DNA of 64,000 bases from Marinomonas sp. KMM3893 (GCF_004352855.1 NZ_SJSC01000006.1:155250-219249); one strand, 5' to 3'. Positions 18,537 through 28,617 are shown, counted from the stretch's first letter. Numbers and translations: made by a program. The notes: generated by a model from the sequence alone, not told the origin.

Positions 18537-21170
18537 TTAAACAAGGCTTTTAGAAACCACCTCATAAACATCTTTAGACAAGTCTTCTGCCAGAATGCGC
18601 TCAAGCTCTGCTTTCATTTTAACGCTGAGTTCTGGTTTCAGTTTTTTCCATCTTGTCAGTGGTGTACACAAGCGAGACGCCAGCTGAGGGTTACGCTTAT
18701 TCAGCACAATGATCTGGTCCGCTAGAAAACGATAGCCGGAGCCGTCTTCTTTATGGAAGCCTGCCACGTTTTGACCAAACCCACCCAATACAGAACGCAC
18801 TTTATTTGGGTTTTTCAAATCAAACGATGGGTGAGCCATCAAACCTTCTACCACAGCCAGCGCATCGTCAGCATCTTGAGAAGCGCTCAACATCAACCAT
18901 TTGTTCACGACCAAGGGCTCATTTTTCCATTGCTCATAAAACGCATTGAGCATGCTCGCGGCGTCTGGATGAGCAGAGTGCACAGCAATCGATAAGGCGC
19001 CAAATTGGTCCGTCATGTTGTCTGCGTTAGCGAATTGCTCAGCAATGGCGGCTTTTGCCTTGTCATCTGAAGTCTCAGACCAATAAGACAGCGCCATGCT
19101 CTTGAGCGAGCGACGCGCGATGTCTTGTGCGCTAGGCTGGTAATCAGAGGTAATGATGTTGTTTTGGTAAGTTTGCGCAAATTGCTCAGATAACGCATTA
19201 GCAATTGTTTCTTTTAAGAACTGACGGGCTTTTTTGATGGCCAACGGGTCAATCGTTTCAGCCAACTCAGACAAGTAAGCCTGACTTGGCAAGGCAAGAA
19301 TCAACGCCACCATAGCAGGGTCCAGAGATTCATCCGCCAATAAGGATCGTAATCCTGCCACCAGCTGAGACTCGATTGCTAACGGTTGACCTGATGACGC
19401 CTGCTCAATCAACTGAGTCAGCTCATTGACCGCCAATTGTTGCGCCGCACTCCAACGATTAAAACCATCGCTGTCTGCCGACATAAGCAACAACAATTGA
19501 TCGGCCGTGTAGTTATAACGCAGTTTCACTGGCGCAGAAAAAGAACGCAACAAGGATGGCACCGGCTTGCTGCTCACTTGAGTAAACTCAAACGTTTGTT
19601 CACTTTCGCTCAACAACAAGGTTACATCAGTGGATTGCTCGCCTTGGTATTGCGCTTGAATTTCTTGCCCTTGCTCATTCAACAGACCAACACGAATTGG
19701 AATATGAAGCGGCAGTTTCGTAGGTTGCCCAGGGGTCGCTGGCGTTTCTTGTTTTATCGTGAGTAGATAACGCTGCTCTTCTGGAAGATAGGTATCTTCA
19801 ACCGTTACAATCGGAGTACCCGCTTGAGAATACCAACGCTTGAACAAGGTCAAATCAATGCCTGAAGCATCTTGCATGGCCGCGACAAAATCATCACAGG
19901 TCACGGCTTGCCCGTCATGGCGCTCGAAGTAAAGGTCCGACCCTTTACGGAACAACTCCTCACCCAACAAGGTATGTATCATACGGACAATTTCAGAGCC
20001 TTTCTCGTACACAGTAAGGGTGTAAAAGTTAGAAATCTCAATAAACGAAGAAGGACGCACGGGGTGTGCCATTGGGCCTGCGTCTTCTGCAAACTGTGCG
20101 GTTTTCAAAAAGGAGACGTCTTCCACTCGCTTAACCGTTGCAGAGTGCATGTCAGCCGAGAAAGATTGGTCACGGAATACCGTAAAACCTTCTTTCAAAC
20201 TTAACTGAAACCAATCACGACAGGTCACGCGATTGCCCGACCAGTTATGGAAATACTCGTGCGCCACGACCGCTTCAACACGTAAGAAGGCGTCGTCTGT
20301 GGTGGTTTTAGGGCTGGCTAACAAACAAGAAGAGTTAAACACGTTCAACCCTTTGTTCTCCATTGCGCCCATATTAAAGTCGTCTACCGCGACAATCATA
20401 AAAATATCAAGATCGTATTCACGTCCGTATTTTTCTTCATCCCAACGCATAGAGCGTTTCAGCGCTTCCATGGCGTAATCCACTTTGTCGATGTTATGGG
20501 ACTCAGTGAAAATTTGCAGTTTTACATCACGACCACTTTGTGTGGTGAAACGGTCATTTTTTACCGCCAAATCACCCGCTACCAAAGCAAACAAATACGC
20601 AGGTTTCGGGAAAGGGTCATGCCAAACCACGACGGTTTTGCCTTCGTCGGTTTTAGCGCGTTCAATCTCGTTACCATTGGACAGCATCACAGGGTAACGC
20701 GCTTCATCAGCAATGATGGTCGTGGTAAACACCGACATCACATCAGGGCGATCAAGGTAATAGGTAATGTGACGGAAACCTTCCGCTTCACATTGGGTAC
20801 AAAACATCGACGAAGAACGATACAAGCCTTCGAGACGCGTGTTGTTTTGCGGCTCAATCAAGGTTTCGCAGGTCAATATAAAGCTGTCTGCGGTGGCGGT
20901 GATAATCAACTTATCGTCCACCAACTGATACTCTTCTGGCGGTAAGGCATAACCGTCCATCGCCACGCCAATCAGCTTAACATCTTCACCGCCATCTAAA
21001 ACAAGAGGCGCATTGGATTTACCATCCAAAGGGTTACGGCGCATGTGCAATCTGGATGTGACCACTGTGGTGGCTTCATCTAGGTCAAACGTCAGTTCGG
21101 TTTTATCAATGAGAAAAGGAGGAACCTTATAATCTTTTAAATAAATTGCTGAGGGTTGGCTCTCTTTCAT
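18537..21170 (-). CDS. pepN: Aminopeptidase N (M1 family)
   Basis: 877 residues, full length for bacterial PepN. Cytoplasmic zinc metallopeptidase removing N-terminal residues from peptides. The exopeptidase motif GAMENKGLNVF (about 265) and the zinc site HEYFHNW with the second ligand Glu in SLKEGFTVF about 20 residues later are intact. AGGAG lies 7 bases before the ATG, within the tail of the preceding gene; 10 bases separate it from the DUF2797 stop, so it is the third gene of a yeaC-DUF2797-pepN operon. Confidence 0.97.
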   Translation of the reverse strand: MKESQPSAIYLKDYKVPPFLIDKTELTFDLDEATTVVTSRLHMRRNPLDGKSNAPLVLDGGEDVKLIGVAMDGYALPPEEYQLVDDKLIITATADSFILTCETLIEPQNNTRLEGLYRSSSMFCTQCEAEGFRHITYYLDRPDVMSVFTTTIIADEARYPVMLSNGNEIERAKTDEGKTVVVWHDPFPKPAYLFALVAGDLAVKNDRFTTQSGRDVKLQIFTESHNIDKVDYAMEALKRSMRWDEEKYGREYDLDIFMIVAVDDFNMGAMENKGLNVFNSSCLLASPKTTTDDAFLRVEAVVAHEYFHNWSGNRVTCRDWFQLSLKEGFTVFRDQSFSADMHSATVKRVEDVSFLKTAQFAEDAGPMAHPVRPSSFIEISNFYTLTVYEKGSEIVRMIHTLLGEELFRKGSDLYFERHDGQAVTCDDFVAAMQDASGIDLTLFKRWYSQAGTPIVTVEDTYLPEEQRYLLTIKQETPATPGQPTKLPLHIPIRVGLLNEQGQEIQAQYQGEQSTDVTLLLSESEQTFEFTQVSSKPVPSLLRSFSAPVKLRYNYTADQLLLLMSADSDGFNRWSAAQQLAVNELTQLIEQASSGQPLAIESQLVAGLRSLLADESLDPAMVALILALPSQAYLSELAETIDPLAIKKARQFLKETIANALSEQFAQTYQNNIITSDYQPSAQDIARRSLKSMALSYWSETSDDKAKAAIAEQFANADNMTDQFGALSIAVHSAHPDAASMLNAFYEQWKNEPLVVNKWLMLSASQDADDALAVVEGLMAHPSFDLKNPNKVRSVLGGFGQNVAGFHKEDGSGYRFLADQIIVLNKRNPQLASRLCTPLTRWKKLKPELSVKMKAELERILAEDLSKDVYEVVSKSLV

Positions 21171-21180
21171 TTGCTCTCTC

Positions 21181-22005
21181 CTAAAATGTCAGTGATGCTT
21201 GGTAACCGGTGTATTTACGAATGTTAATAACGCCCGTGTCGAGTATCCAGTACTGCCCTTTTATCCCCATTAGCACCCCTTCTATTTCAGGTGTTTTTTC
21301 CGCATTCAGACTGGTGACCTTAGTCGGGTATTCTAAAACGGGGTAGGTAAATTCGTGCGTTTCGTTTTCATCAGAAAGGTCAATAATGGATTGCAAGCCA
21401 AATTCATGTTGTAAGGCATCTAAGCCATCATAAAGTAAGCCAATTAACCGTTCTTGTTCATGTTCAAGATTGAGCTCTACCGCGGTGCCTTTGAGCATGT
21501 TGCGCCAATTGGTTTTGTCCGCCACTTCATTTTTAAATAAGGTTTCCACCAGACCAGACATGCGGCGGTTCACCACACGAAACAAGGCACGCCCCTGGGT
21601 GGCGCCTTGATCTAGCCAACGTGTTGGCAATTGATCGCCACGGGTAATCCCCACTTTAAGACCAGATGAATTGGCCAAGTACACATAGTGATCCTGTAAA
21701 CAGTATTTTTCTGCCCATTCTGGCTCACGGCAAGTGCCCAAGTGATAATGGCATTTTTCTGGGCTCATAATACAAGTATCGCAAGCGGCCAGTTTTTTAA
21801 AGCAGGGAAAACAAAAGCCTTGGCTAAAAGACTTTTTAGTCACTCGACCACAATGGGTGCAGTTAATCGCGCCTTTAAAATGCAGCGCAATTTTTTGGCC
21901 AATCAGGTCGTTCATATTGAGGCTGTCATCGCCTAAGGTTAACCTGTATTGAACTTGTCCTTGAGGCGCCGTCGCCGACATTTTTTTCAGATTGCCAGAC
22001 AACAT
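21181..22005 (-). CDS. DUF2797 domain protein with zinc-type cysteines
   Basis: 274 residues. A cysteine-rich region (NCTHCGRV at about 48-55, CFPCFKKLAACDTC, ECHYHLGTC-type) suggests two zinc sites. It is followed by VYLANSSGLKVGITR at about 107-121, which has the spacing of the two N-terminal strands of a GIY-YIG nuclease fold, although the canonical residues differ. The C-terminal part contains an SH3-like strand-rich segment (PEIEGVLMGIKGQYWILDTGVINI). Function unknown. The start codon overlaps the yeaC stop (TAATG), indicating translational coupling. Confidence 0.8.
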   Translation of the reverse strand: MLSGNLKKMSATAPQGQVQYRLTLGDDSLNMNDLIGQKIALHFKGAINCTHCGRVTKKSFSQGFCFPCFKKLAACDTCIMSPEKCHYHLGTCREPEWAEKYCLQDHYVYLANSSGLKVGITRGDQLPTRWLDQGATQGRALFRVVNRRMSGLVETLFKNEVADKTNWRNMLKGTAVELNLEHEQERLIGLLYDGLDALQHEFGLQSIIDLSDENETHEFTYPVLEYPTKVTSLNAEKTPEIEGVLMGIKGQYWILDTGVINIRKYTGYQASLTF

Positions 22006-22286
22006 TAAGCGTTTTCCTCAGGGCCATCGTTCACCCATTTAATGCTGTCCACCTTGTCTTGATTATCGGCTTCAAATTTGGCTTGTTTGCTACCACGATC
22101 AATATAGCCAACACGGCTTTCTTCAGGCTTATTGTTGTAGTCATAAGTGATCACAGCCTGTAAGCACAGCTCGCTTTGCTCTTTTGTTAAGCGTACGCCA
22201 TTAGGCCATTTACCCAATTCAACCGCTTGCTTTAGGCTGACATAAACCTCTGGAGACATGTTGTCGATCATTTCTTTAAAATTCAT
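22005..22286 (-). CDS. yeaC: YeaC-like protein (DUF1315)
   Basis: 93 residues, soluble and acidic at the end. The sequence MNFKEMIDNMSPEVYVSLKQAVELGKWPNG followed by LTKEQSELCLQAVITYD is the pattern of the YeaC/DUF1315 family, small proteins of unknown function in gammaproteobacteria. First gene of the yeaC-DUF2797-pepN operon; its stop overlaps the next start. Confidence 0.88.
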   Translation of the reverse strand: MNFKEMIDNMSPEVYVSLKQAVELGKWPNGVRLTKEQSELCLQAVITYDYNNKPEESRVGYIDRGSKQAKFEADNQDKVDSIKWVNDGPEENA

Positions 22287-22327
22287 GGAATACTCTCATT
22301 AACCGTCGCCCAAACAATCAGGCGTTT

Positions 22328-23218
22328 TTAAATTTTTTTAAAGGCCGTAAAACGGGTGATTAACCAATACAGCACCGCCAATACCAAGCCCGCCCCTAGA
22401 CCAATCGTATGGGCGGTGTTTGCGATCCGGCCAAGGCCGATCATCTCAGGAAATTGGGTATAGCCGATCGCCAGCCAAACCATAAAAAATATCATCAATG
22501 GCTTGCTGACAATCATCGGCCAGCGTGGGCTCAGCACAGGCATCAGCCAAGCAAAACCAATCACCCCATACACCACACCAGAGAGCCCGCCAAACAATGG
22601 GTTCCCCGTCAATTGATATTGCAAAACATTACTAATGATGGCGATCACCACAACACCAAGCGTCCAAACCAAAGACCCCACTATTTTTTCAAGACGGCGA
22701 CCAACATCCCAAATCCATAAGGTGTTAAACACAATGTGCATGATGCTGAAATGCAATAAAGCAGGAGACAATAAACGCCAATATTCACCGCGTGCCAGCA
22801 CTTCTGATAAGGGATAAAAGCGCAGTTGATTGCCGACCACATCAAATGGACTAATGGTGAAATAACTGAGCGTTGACAGTTCTGAACCAAGCTGGGTAAC
22901 AAAGGCAATCAATATCGCCGCGAGAATCACAATCGCGGTGGCTGGTGCGTCCCGTAGTTGACTAAGAAGGCCACCAGAACGACGCGAAGGTGCGGCGGCT
23001 TGATTCCGCTCGACCTTAGGTAAGGCACTGGGGTTTTCTTGCCAGAGTTGAATTAATTGCAGCGTCGGTGTTTGGTGTGAAGGGTCGGTGATCCACAGTT
23101 CCTGTCCAGTCTTGCCCATCACAATTTGATGGCCTATTTTCAATCGCCATAAGGTCTGGCTAAGCAACGCTGGATCTGCATTTTCATCAAATTGATAAAC
23201 TAACAACATAATTGACAC
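22328..23218 (-). CDS. Rhomboid family intramembrane serine protease (GlpG-like)
   Basis: 296 residues. An N-terminal cytoplasmic domain of about 85 residues precedes six membrane segments. The active site is complete: HIVFNTLWIWDVG (about 156-168, oxyanion His/Asn), catalytic Ser in GGLSGVVYG (about 211-219), and catalytic His in IANTAHTIGLGAG (about 267). The arrangement follows E. coli GlpG. GTG at 23218 has AAGG four bases upstream; an ATG three codons later is an alternative. Substrates unknown. Confidence 0.9.
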   Translation of the reverse strand: MSIMLLVYQFDENADPALLSQTLWRLKIGHQIVMGKTGQELWITDPSHQTPTLQLIQLWQENPSALPKVERNQAAAPSRRSGGLLSQLRDAPATAIVILAAILIAFVTQLGSELSTLSYFTISPFDVVGNQLRFYPLSEVLARGEYWRLLSPALLHFSIMHIVFNTLWIWDVGRRLEKIVGSLVWTLGVVVIAIISNVLQYQLTGNPLFGGLSGVVYGVIGFAWLMPVLSPRWPMIVSKPLMIFFMVWLAIGYTQFPEMIGLGRIANTAHTIGLGAGLVLAVLYWLITRFTAFKKI

Positions 23219-23252
23219 TGCACCTTTTCACACCGTTATAACAAATCAACTG

Positions 23253-23284
23253 GCCCTCAATGAATCCTTGCCATCATCGAGGGC
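23253..23284. other. Hairpin between nadK and the rhomboid gene
   Basis: GCCCTC (23253-23258) and GAGGGC (23279-23284) form a 6-bp stem with a 20-base loop. No T-run follows, so termination is uncertain. Confidence 0.35.
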
Positions 23285-23308
23285 TACTCTTGAGAAACCG
23301 CTCGTTAT

Positions 23309-24190
23309 CTAAGGTCGATAACTGCTTTGCCAACCAAGTTTATCGCGACACACATTATAAAAATCGTGATTTTTAGGGTGTATCAAACGAATATTACCGG
23401 CCTTTTTGGTGATGTGGATTTCGTCACCTGGCGCTGCGGTAATGTTTAGCTGTCCATCACAACTGACGCTTGGGTAGGTCAAGTTCGATTCACAAACAAC
23501 GATACGAATGCGTGCATTAGCATCGATCACTATCGGGCGATTACTTAATGTATGAGGGTGCATAGGCACTAAAACAAGCGCATCAAGCTTTGGCAGCATA
23601 ATTGGGCCACCAGCAGACAAGGCATACGCGGTAGAACCGGTTGGCGTAGCAACAATCAAACCATCGGATTTTTGGTTCATCACAAACTGATCATCAATAA
23701 ACAGATCAAAACGTATCATTCGTGCTGACTTACCTGGGTGCAACACAAGGTCATTCAGTGCAATGCCTTCACCGCTCGGACGGTTCTTACGCTTAATCTT
23801 GGCTTCGATCATAAAACGCTTTTCTTCATGGTACTCACCACGAAAAATAGGCTCCAACTCTTCTTGAAAAGAATGCGGGGAGATGTCCGTTAGAAACCCT
23901 AAGGTGCCACGGTTAATACCAATCACAGGAACATCGTAGTTACTAATGGCTCTAGCAGCGCCTAAAAAGCTGCCATCGCCGCCGACAACCATCACTAAGT
24001 CACAATGATTGCCCAACTCTTTCAACGGGGAAGAATCCACTTTAATGCCGGGCAGCATAGTGGCTAAATCGTGTTCTAATACCGGTTCTGAGCCCTTTTC
24101 TTGCAGGTATTCCATCAGCTTCTTAACGGTATCAAGAATCTGAGGTTTATCTAATCGAGCTATTATTCCAACACGCCTAAAAAGACCCAT
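23309..24190 (-). CDS. nadK: NAD kinase
   Basis: 293 residues, as in E. coli NadK. Phosphorylates NAD to NADP. The phosphate-binding GGDGSFLGAAR motif lies near residue 72, NRGTLGFLTDI near 99, the NE/D-type motif in GIALNDLVLHPG near 148, and TGSTAYALSAGGP near 183. It is on the same strand as the neighbouring rhomboid and deaminase genes, but with gaps of about 90 and 115 bases. Confidence 0.96.
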   Translation of the reverse strand: MGLFRRVGIIARLDKPQILDTVKKLMEYLQEKGSEPVLEHDLATMLPGIKVDSSPLKELGNHCDLVMVVGGDGSFLGAARAISNYDVPVIGINRGTLGFLTDISPHSFQEELEPIFRGEYHEEKRFMIEAKIKRKNRPSGEGIALNDLVLHPGKSARMIRFDLFIDDQFVMNQKSDGLIVATPTGSTAYALSAGGPIMLPKLDALVLVPMHPHTLSNRPIVIDANARIRIVVCESNLTYPSVSCDGQLNITAAPGDEIHITKKAGNIRLIHPKNHDFYNVCRDKLGWQSSYRP

Positions 24191-24263
24191 GTGTCATTCT
24201 CTTTCTGTCTGTCTGTGTAATGGTAAGCAACTTGATAGGCGATTTAAGATCGCTTTTATTATG

Positions 24264-24308
24264 AAAAGCCTTCAACCAAGTGCCGCGCCACTTTAACATG
24301 AAGGCCTT
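24264..24308 (-). terminator. Terminator overlapping the end of the deaminase gene
   Basis: Minus-strand arms AAGGCCTTCA and TGAAGGCTTTT enclose a 24-base loop; T4 follows. The 5' arm overlaps the stop codon. Confidence 0.6.
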
Positions 24309-25260
24309 ACTTTTCGCCATCCAGAGAAGAGGCGATATATGGATTCAAGGCCGCTGAATACCCTCTCCACCCTTGCAAACCACCCGTATGAATCAATAAG
24401 GTACGTTTATGGGGCCATTTTCCATCACGAATCCTATTCATGACATGAAAAAGGGTTTTGCAGGTATAAACTGGGTCCAGCTGTTGAGCTGGGTTTGCGT
24501 CTGTAAAAAGCCTCAGAAACTGCTGCAATGCCTGACTCTGCTTAGCGTAGCCGCCTTCGTGAGCATCACTATGAAACGTCATTCTCTCTTCCAAAGCCGC
24601 AATATTCGTTTGATCCTCAGACACTAAACTGGCCAAAGAGAGGATCTCATCCGCTTGCGCAGCGGCCCCTTTAAGCGCACTAACAACGTGTAAATACGGG
24701 GTTTTCTCTGACGCCAATAAACCTGCCGCCGTGGTTCCTGTGCCAGCCGACACCACCCAAGCGTCACATTCACTGTCTAAATAGTCTATATCGTCCGCCC
24801 AATCTTGGCAGCCTTTGGCCCCTAATACCCCGCCGCCGCCTTCTGGGACCCAATAAATGCCTTCATATTGCCCATTAAGGTAAGACACCAACTCTGATTG
24901 TTCTGCTAGACGATAGTCTTGTCGAGTACAAGGCCACAAACTGACGCCCGCATTTGCCACATCGTACAATGTCGGCGTCAACCTAGGCTGAAGTTCGCCT
25001 CGCACCACGGCAATCCCCGCCATCTCAGTATCACGTAATGTGGCGGCAAAGGCGTGCAGATGGTTGGAATAAGGACCACCAAAGGTGGCCATATAGCGAG
25101 CCCGAATGCGTTTTGCTTCGCGTAAATGGTACTTTAATTTGTGCCACTTGTTGCCTGGCGCTTGCGGGTGTTCAAGATCGCCACGGTAAATAAAGAGCTC
25201 ACAAGAAGCGTGTGGATGTTGCCACTTGGTGGGAATATGAAGCGGTTGGATAATAGACAA
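24307..25260 (-). CDS. PLP-dependent D-cysteine desulfhydrase / ACC deaminase family protein
   Basis: 317 residues from the start chosen. Fold type II PLP enzyme. The Schiff-base lysine is in PGNKWHKLKYHL (about residue 36-39), followed by FGGPYSNHLHAFAA, GGGVLGAKGC and the phosphate loop SAGTGTTAAGLL. Family members deaminate D-cysteine, related D-amino acids or aminocyclopropane carboxylate; the substrate here is unknown. The ATG at 25299 would put a terminator-like hairpin inside the coding sequence and has no binding site. The TTG at 25260, with GAGG 7 bases upstream, is preferred. Both options are open. Confidence 0.75.
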   Translation of the reverse strand: MSIIQPLHIPTKWQHPHASCELFIYRGDLEHPQAPGNKWHKLKYHLREAKRIRARYMATFGGPYSNHLHAFAATLRDTEMAGIAVVRGELQPRLTPTLYDVANAGVSLWPCTRQDYRLAEQSELVSYLNGQYEGIYWVPEGGGGVLGAKGCQDWADDIDYLDSECDAWVVSAGTGTTAAGLLASEKTPYLHVVSALKGAAAQADEILSLASLVSEDQTNIAALEERMTFHSDAHEGGYAKQSQALQQFLRLFTDANPAQQLDPVYTCKTLFHVMNRIRDGKWPHKRTLLIHTGGLQGWRGYSAALNPYIASSLDGEK

Positions 25261-25289
25261 AAAAAGGCCTCGGCTAAACAGTCGAGGCC
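25258..25289 (-). terminator. Terminator-like hairpin at the start of the deaminase gene
   Basis: On the minus strand GGCCTCG (25283-25289) and CGAGGCC (25266-25272) enclose a 10-base loop and are followed at once by T7 (25265-25259). The T-run merges with the TTG start codon, and GAGG in the 3' arm is the only binding site in reach. No minus-strand gene lies upstream, so it looks like an attenuator of this gene. Confidence 0.6.
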
Positions 25290-25479
25290 ATAATATCATA
25301 AGCGGAAGTCAGTAAAATAAGGGAAACTCATTCCCAACTTAATGATCTTGGTTTTGACAGACCTTTTCCCATTAAGTTCCTTTCGTGAAGCTCATAAAAG
25401 ATTCATCCGACAAAAGCATTATCTTCATCATTTCTTTGTTAAAATCCCCGCAGCCATCATTTGCGGAGAATGAAACACC

Positions 25480-28400
25480 ATGATTCCATCACTTTCTGAG
25501 GTCTCGCCGATTCAGGCCAAATACCTTTCCTTTATTACACGTTTAAAGGCTTCAGGATTCTCAGGCGATAGTAATTTGGATTACGCCAATCGCGTGGTGC
25601 TTTCTACCGACAACTCCATTTATCAAGTGCTACCTCAAGGGGTCGTCTACCCTAAAAACACATCAGACTTACAGCAGCTTGTGACCCTTAGCAATGAGCC
25701 CGAATTCCACGACATTGTATTAAGCCCTCGTGGTGGAGGCACCGGCACCAACGGCCAGTCTCTCAGCGATGGTTTGATAGTCGATGTGTCTAAATACATG
25801 AATCGCATACTAGACATCAATGTGGAAGAAGGTTGGGCGCGCGTGGAAGCAGGCGTGGTTAAAGACCAACTCAACGCCGCGGTGAAACCTCATGGCTTAT
25901 TTTTCGCGCCAGAACTCTCCACCAGCAACCGCGCGACCATTGGCGGCATGATTAACACCGACGCCAGCGGCCAAGGCTCGGTGACTTATGGCAAAACCCG
26001 CGATCACGTTCTTGAACTCACCACGGTACTTCTGGATGGCGGCTTACTCATCTCATCGCCTATTGACGATGAGGCACTGACCTCAATACAAAATGGTAGC
26101 GACTATGCCGCCCACGCTCATCGTGTTGTTGACGCCATTCAAAAAAGCAAAACGGCCGACATTGACGCAACATTCCCGCCATTGAACCGTTGTTTAACAG
26201 GGTATGATTTGGCCCACATTCGCTCAGACGATGGTTTGTTTAACATCAACTCTGTGCTGTGCGGCTCAGAAGGCACGCTGGGCTTCATTACTGAGGCCAA
26301 GGTGAATTTGCTGAGCATCCCAAGTCACGCCGCCTTAGTCAATATCCGCTACAGCAGCTTCGAAGCCTCGTTACGTCACGCCCGTGAATTATTAACGGCG
26401 CAGCCCACATCCATAGAAACCGTCGATTCAAATGTCCTAGCGCTTGCCAAAGGCGACAATATTTGGGGTTCTGCGGCGGAGTTTTTTCCCGACCTACCAG
26501 GGCAAGACATACAAGGCATCAACCTGGTGGAATACACAGGCAACAACGAGCAGGAAGTGGCCGACAAAATAAAACGACTGACAGATCAGTTGGATCAATT
26601 CGCAAAAAACGGCGACAGCAGTACGCTGGGCTACACCATTGCGATGGGGCACAATAATGTCAAAAAACTGTGGGCGATGCGCAAAAAATCAGTGGGATTG
26701 CTTGGCAACGTACAAGGGGAAAAGCGTCCTATTCCTTTTGTCGAAGACACCGCCGTACCGCCAGAACATCTAGCGGATTTCATTATGGAATTTCGCGCGG
26801 TACTCGACAGTCATCAAGTCCAATATGGCATGTTTGGTCATGTCGATGCTGGCGTGTTGCATGTGCGTCCTGCTTTGGACTTAAAAGACGAATCACAAGA
26901 ACCCATGATCCGAGAAATCACCGACAAGGTGGTGGCTTTGACCCAAAAATACAATGGTTTGCTGTGGGGCGAACACGGCAAAGGGGTTCGTTCTGAATAC
27001 GCCCCCGCTTTTTTTGGCGACTTATACCCCTGCATTCAGCAAATAAAAGGCGCTTTTGACCCGAGAAACCAACTTAATCCTGGCAAAATTGCCACGCCTT
27101 TTGAACTAGCGGCTGATTTATTAAAAATAGACGCGGTTCCGCTGCGCGGTCAATTCGACCGTCAGATCCCGATTCGAAATCGGGAGCAATTCAAAGACGG
27201 CCTCTACTGCAACGGCAATGGTGCCTGCTACAACTTTGACCCTAATGACGCCATGTGCCCTTCTTGGAAAGGCACCCGTGACCGTCGCCATTCACCCAAA
27301 GGGCGCGCATCCCTCATGCGAGAATGGCTCAGAGGCATGAGCGCTCAAGGGGTAGACACCCAAAAAGCCAGCAAAGAGGCCAAAGACAGCCATTTTCTGA
27401 TGAGCTTTATTCCACGCCTCAAAAACACACTTGCCAAACGCCGTGGGGATTATGATTTCTCCCATGAAGTGCATGATGCCATGATGGGCTGCTTAGCCTG
27501 CAAATCTTGTGTTGGGCAATGCCCTATCAAGGTGGATGTGCCTGAGTTTCGAGCTAAATTTTTAGAACTCTATTACGCTCGCTATTTGCGCCCGATGAAA
27601 GACTATTTGGTTGGCTCATTGGAATTTATGATGCCGACTCTGGCCATTTTCCCACAACCTTACAATTGGTTGGTCAGTCGGCGCTGGGTCAATCATTTAA
27701 CAAGCAAATATTTTGGCTTAACAGACAACCCAAAGCTGAGCCCCATTAATTTAAAGAAAGAGATGTCGCGACGCGGCATTCGACTTGCCACCCCACTGGC
27801 AATTGAAGCCCTGAACCCCAAAGACAGAAAACGTGCGGTGATTGTCGTGCAAGACGCTTTCACCAGTTATTTCGAAACCGAGCTGGTGCTCGACACCATG
27901 GAAATGCTGACACGATTAGGCTTCCAGGCCTATCTGGCACCTTATTTACCCAATGGCAAACCGCTGCATGTTCACGGCTTTATGAAAGCCTTTCAAAGAA
28001 CCGCACGCAAAAACTTGGACATGCTACAAAGCCTATCCTTCTATGGTTTGCCTTTTGTGGGCATTGATCCCTCCATGACACTGACCTATCGCGCCGAATA
28101 CATGAAAACCTTCAGCGACAGTCGCCAAGTGCCGAGCATCCAATTAATGCAAGAATGGCTCGCCAGCAAAACAGAGCATTTAAACAAGCAGCCATTGTCT
28201 TTAGATGGCAGCGTGTATCATCTCATGACCCACTGTACCGAGAAGACCAACGCCAGCGCATCGATCAAAGACTGGCAAACGGTTTATCAAACCCTAGGTT
28301 TGGAGCTGATCGTTGAAGATGTGGGCTGTTGCGGCATGGCTGGCACTTATGGCCATGAAGCCGCCAACCAAGACACCTCAAAAGTCATTTATGAGCTTTC

Positions 28401-28560
28401 TTGGAAAGAAAAGGTCACGAATCCGGCGCTAGCAGGTAAACTCCTCGCCACGGGCTACTCTTGCCGGAGCCAAGTGAAGCGCTTTGATCAAGTCCGCATT
28501 CTGCATCCAGCACAAATGTTGCTGCAGCACCTTCGTAGCGCTTCAACAAAAGCACCATAA
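25480..28560 (+). CDS. ydiJ: D-2-hydroxyglutarate dehydrogenase, YdiJ type (FAD / Fe-S fusion)
   Basis: 1026 residues, as E. coli YdiJ (about 1018). N-terminal FAD-binding domain with SPRGGGTGTNGQSL (about 85-98) and STSNRATIGGMINTDASGQGS; FAD-oxidase C domain ending in GEHGKGVRSEYAP (about 506); then an Fe-S region with CNGNGACYNFDPNDAMCPSW and the 4Fe-4S motif CLACKSCVGQCPIKVDVPEF; finally a CCG-type domain with DVGCCGMAGTYG. YdiJ oxidises D-2-hydroxyglutarate to 2-oxoglutarate, passing electrons to the chain. It is divergent from the deaminase gene and followed by a weak terminator. Confidence 0.92.
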   Translation: MIPSLSEVSPIQAKYLSFITRLKASGFSGDSNLDYANRVVLSTDNSIYQVLPQGVVYPKNTSDLQQLVTLSNEPEFHDIVLSPRGGGTGTNGQSLSDGLIVDVSKYMNRILDINVEEGWARVEAGVVKDQLNAAVKPHGLFFAPELSTSNRATIGGMINTDASGQGSVTYGKTRDHVLELTTVLLDGGLLISSPIDDEALTSIQNGSDYAAHAHRVVDAIQKSKTADIDATFPPLNRCLTGYDLAHIRSDDGLFNINSVLCGSEGTLGFITEAKVNLLSIPSHAALVNIRYSSFEASLRHARELLTAQPTSIETVDSNVLALAKGDNIWGSAAEFFPDLPGQDIQGINLVEYTGNNEQEVADKIKRLTDQLDQFAKNGDSSTLGYTIAMGHNNVKKLWAMRKKSVGLLGNVQGEKRPIPFVEDTAVPPEHLADFIMEFRAVLDSHQVQYGMFGHVDAGVLHVRPALDLKDESQEPMIREITDKVVALTQKYNGLLWGEHGKGVRSEYAPAFFGDLYPCIQQIKGAFDPRNQLNPGKIATPFELAADLLKIDAVPLRGQFDRQIPIRNREQFKDGLYCNGNGACYNFDPNDAMCPSWKGTRDRRHSPKGRASLMREWLRGMSAQGVDTQKASKEAKDSHFLMSFIPRLKNTLAKRRGDYDFSHEVHDAMMGCLACKSCVGQCPIKVDVPEFRAKFLELYYARYLRPMKDYLVGSLEFMMPTLAIFPQPYNWLVSRRWVNHLTSKYFGLTDNPKLSPINLKKEMSRRGIRLATPLAIEALNPKDRKRAVIVVQDAFTSYFETELVLDTMEMLTRLGFQAYLAPYLPNGKPLHVHGFMKAFQRTARKNLDMLQSLSFYGLPFVGIDPSMTLTYRAEYMKTFSDSRQVPSIQLMQEWLASKTEHLNKQPLSLDGSVYHLMTHCTEKTNASASIKDWQTVYQTLGLELIVEDVGCCGMAGTYGHEAANQDTSKVIYELSWKEKVTNPALAGKLLATGYSCRSQVKRFDQVRILHPAQMLLQHLRSASTKAP

Positions 28561-28591
28561 ACACCATAAACACCCGATATTGACACTGTTC

Positions 28592-28617
28592 GGCCGACAA
28601 TTTACCGGCCTTATTTT
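28592..28617 (+). terminator. Weak terminator after ydiJ
   Basis: GGCCG-ACAATTTAC-CGGCC stem (28592-28610) followed by TTATTTT. Only five base pairs, so read-through into the next gene is likely. Confidence 0.5.
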
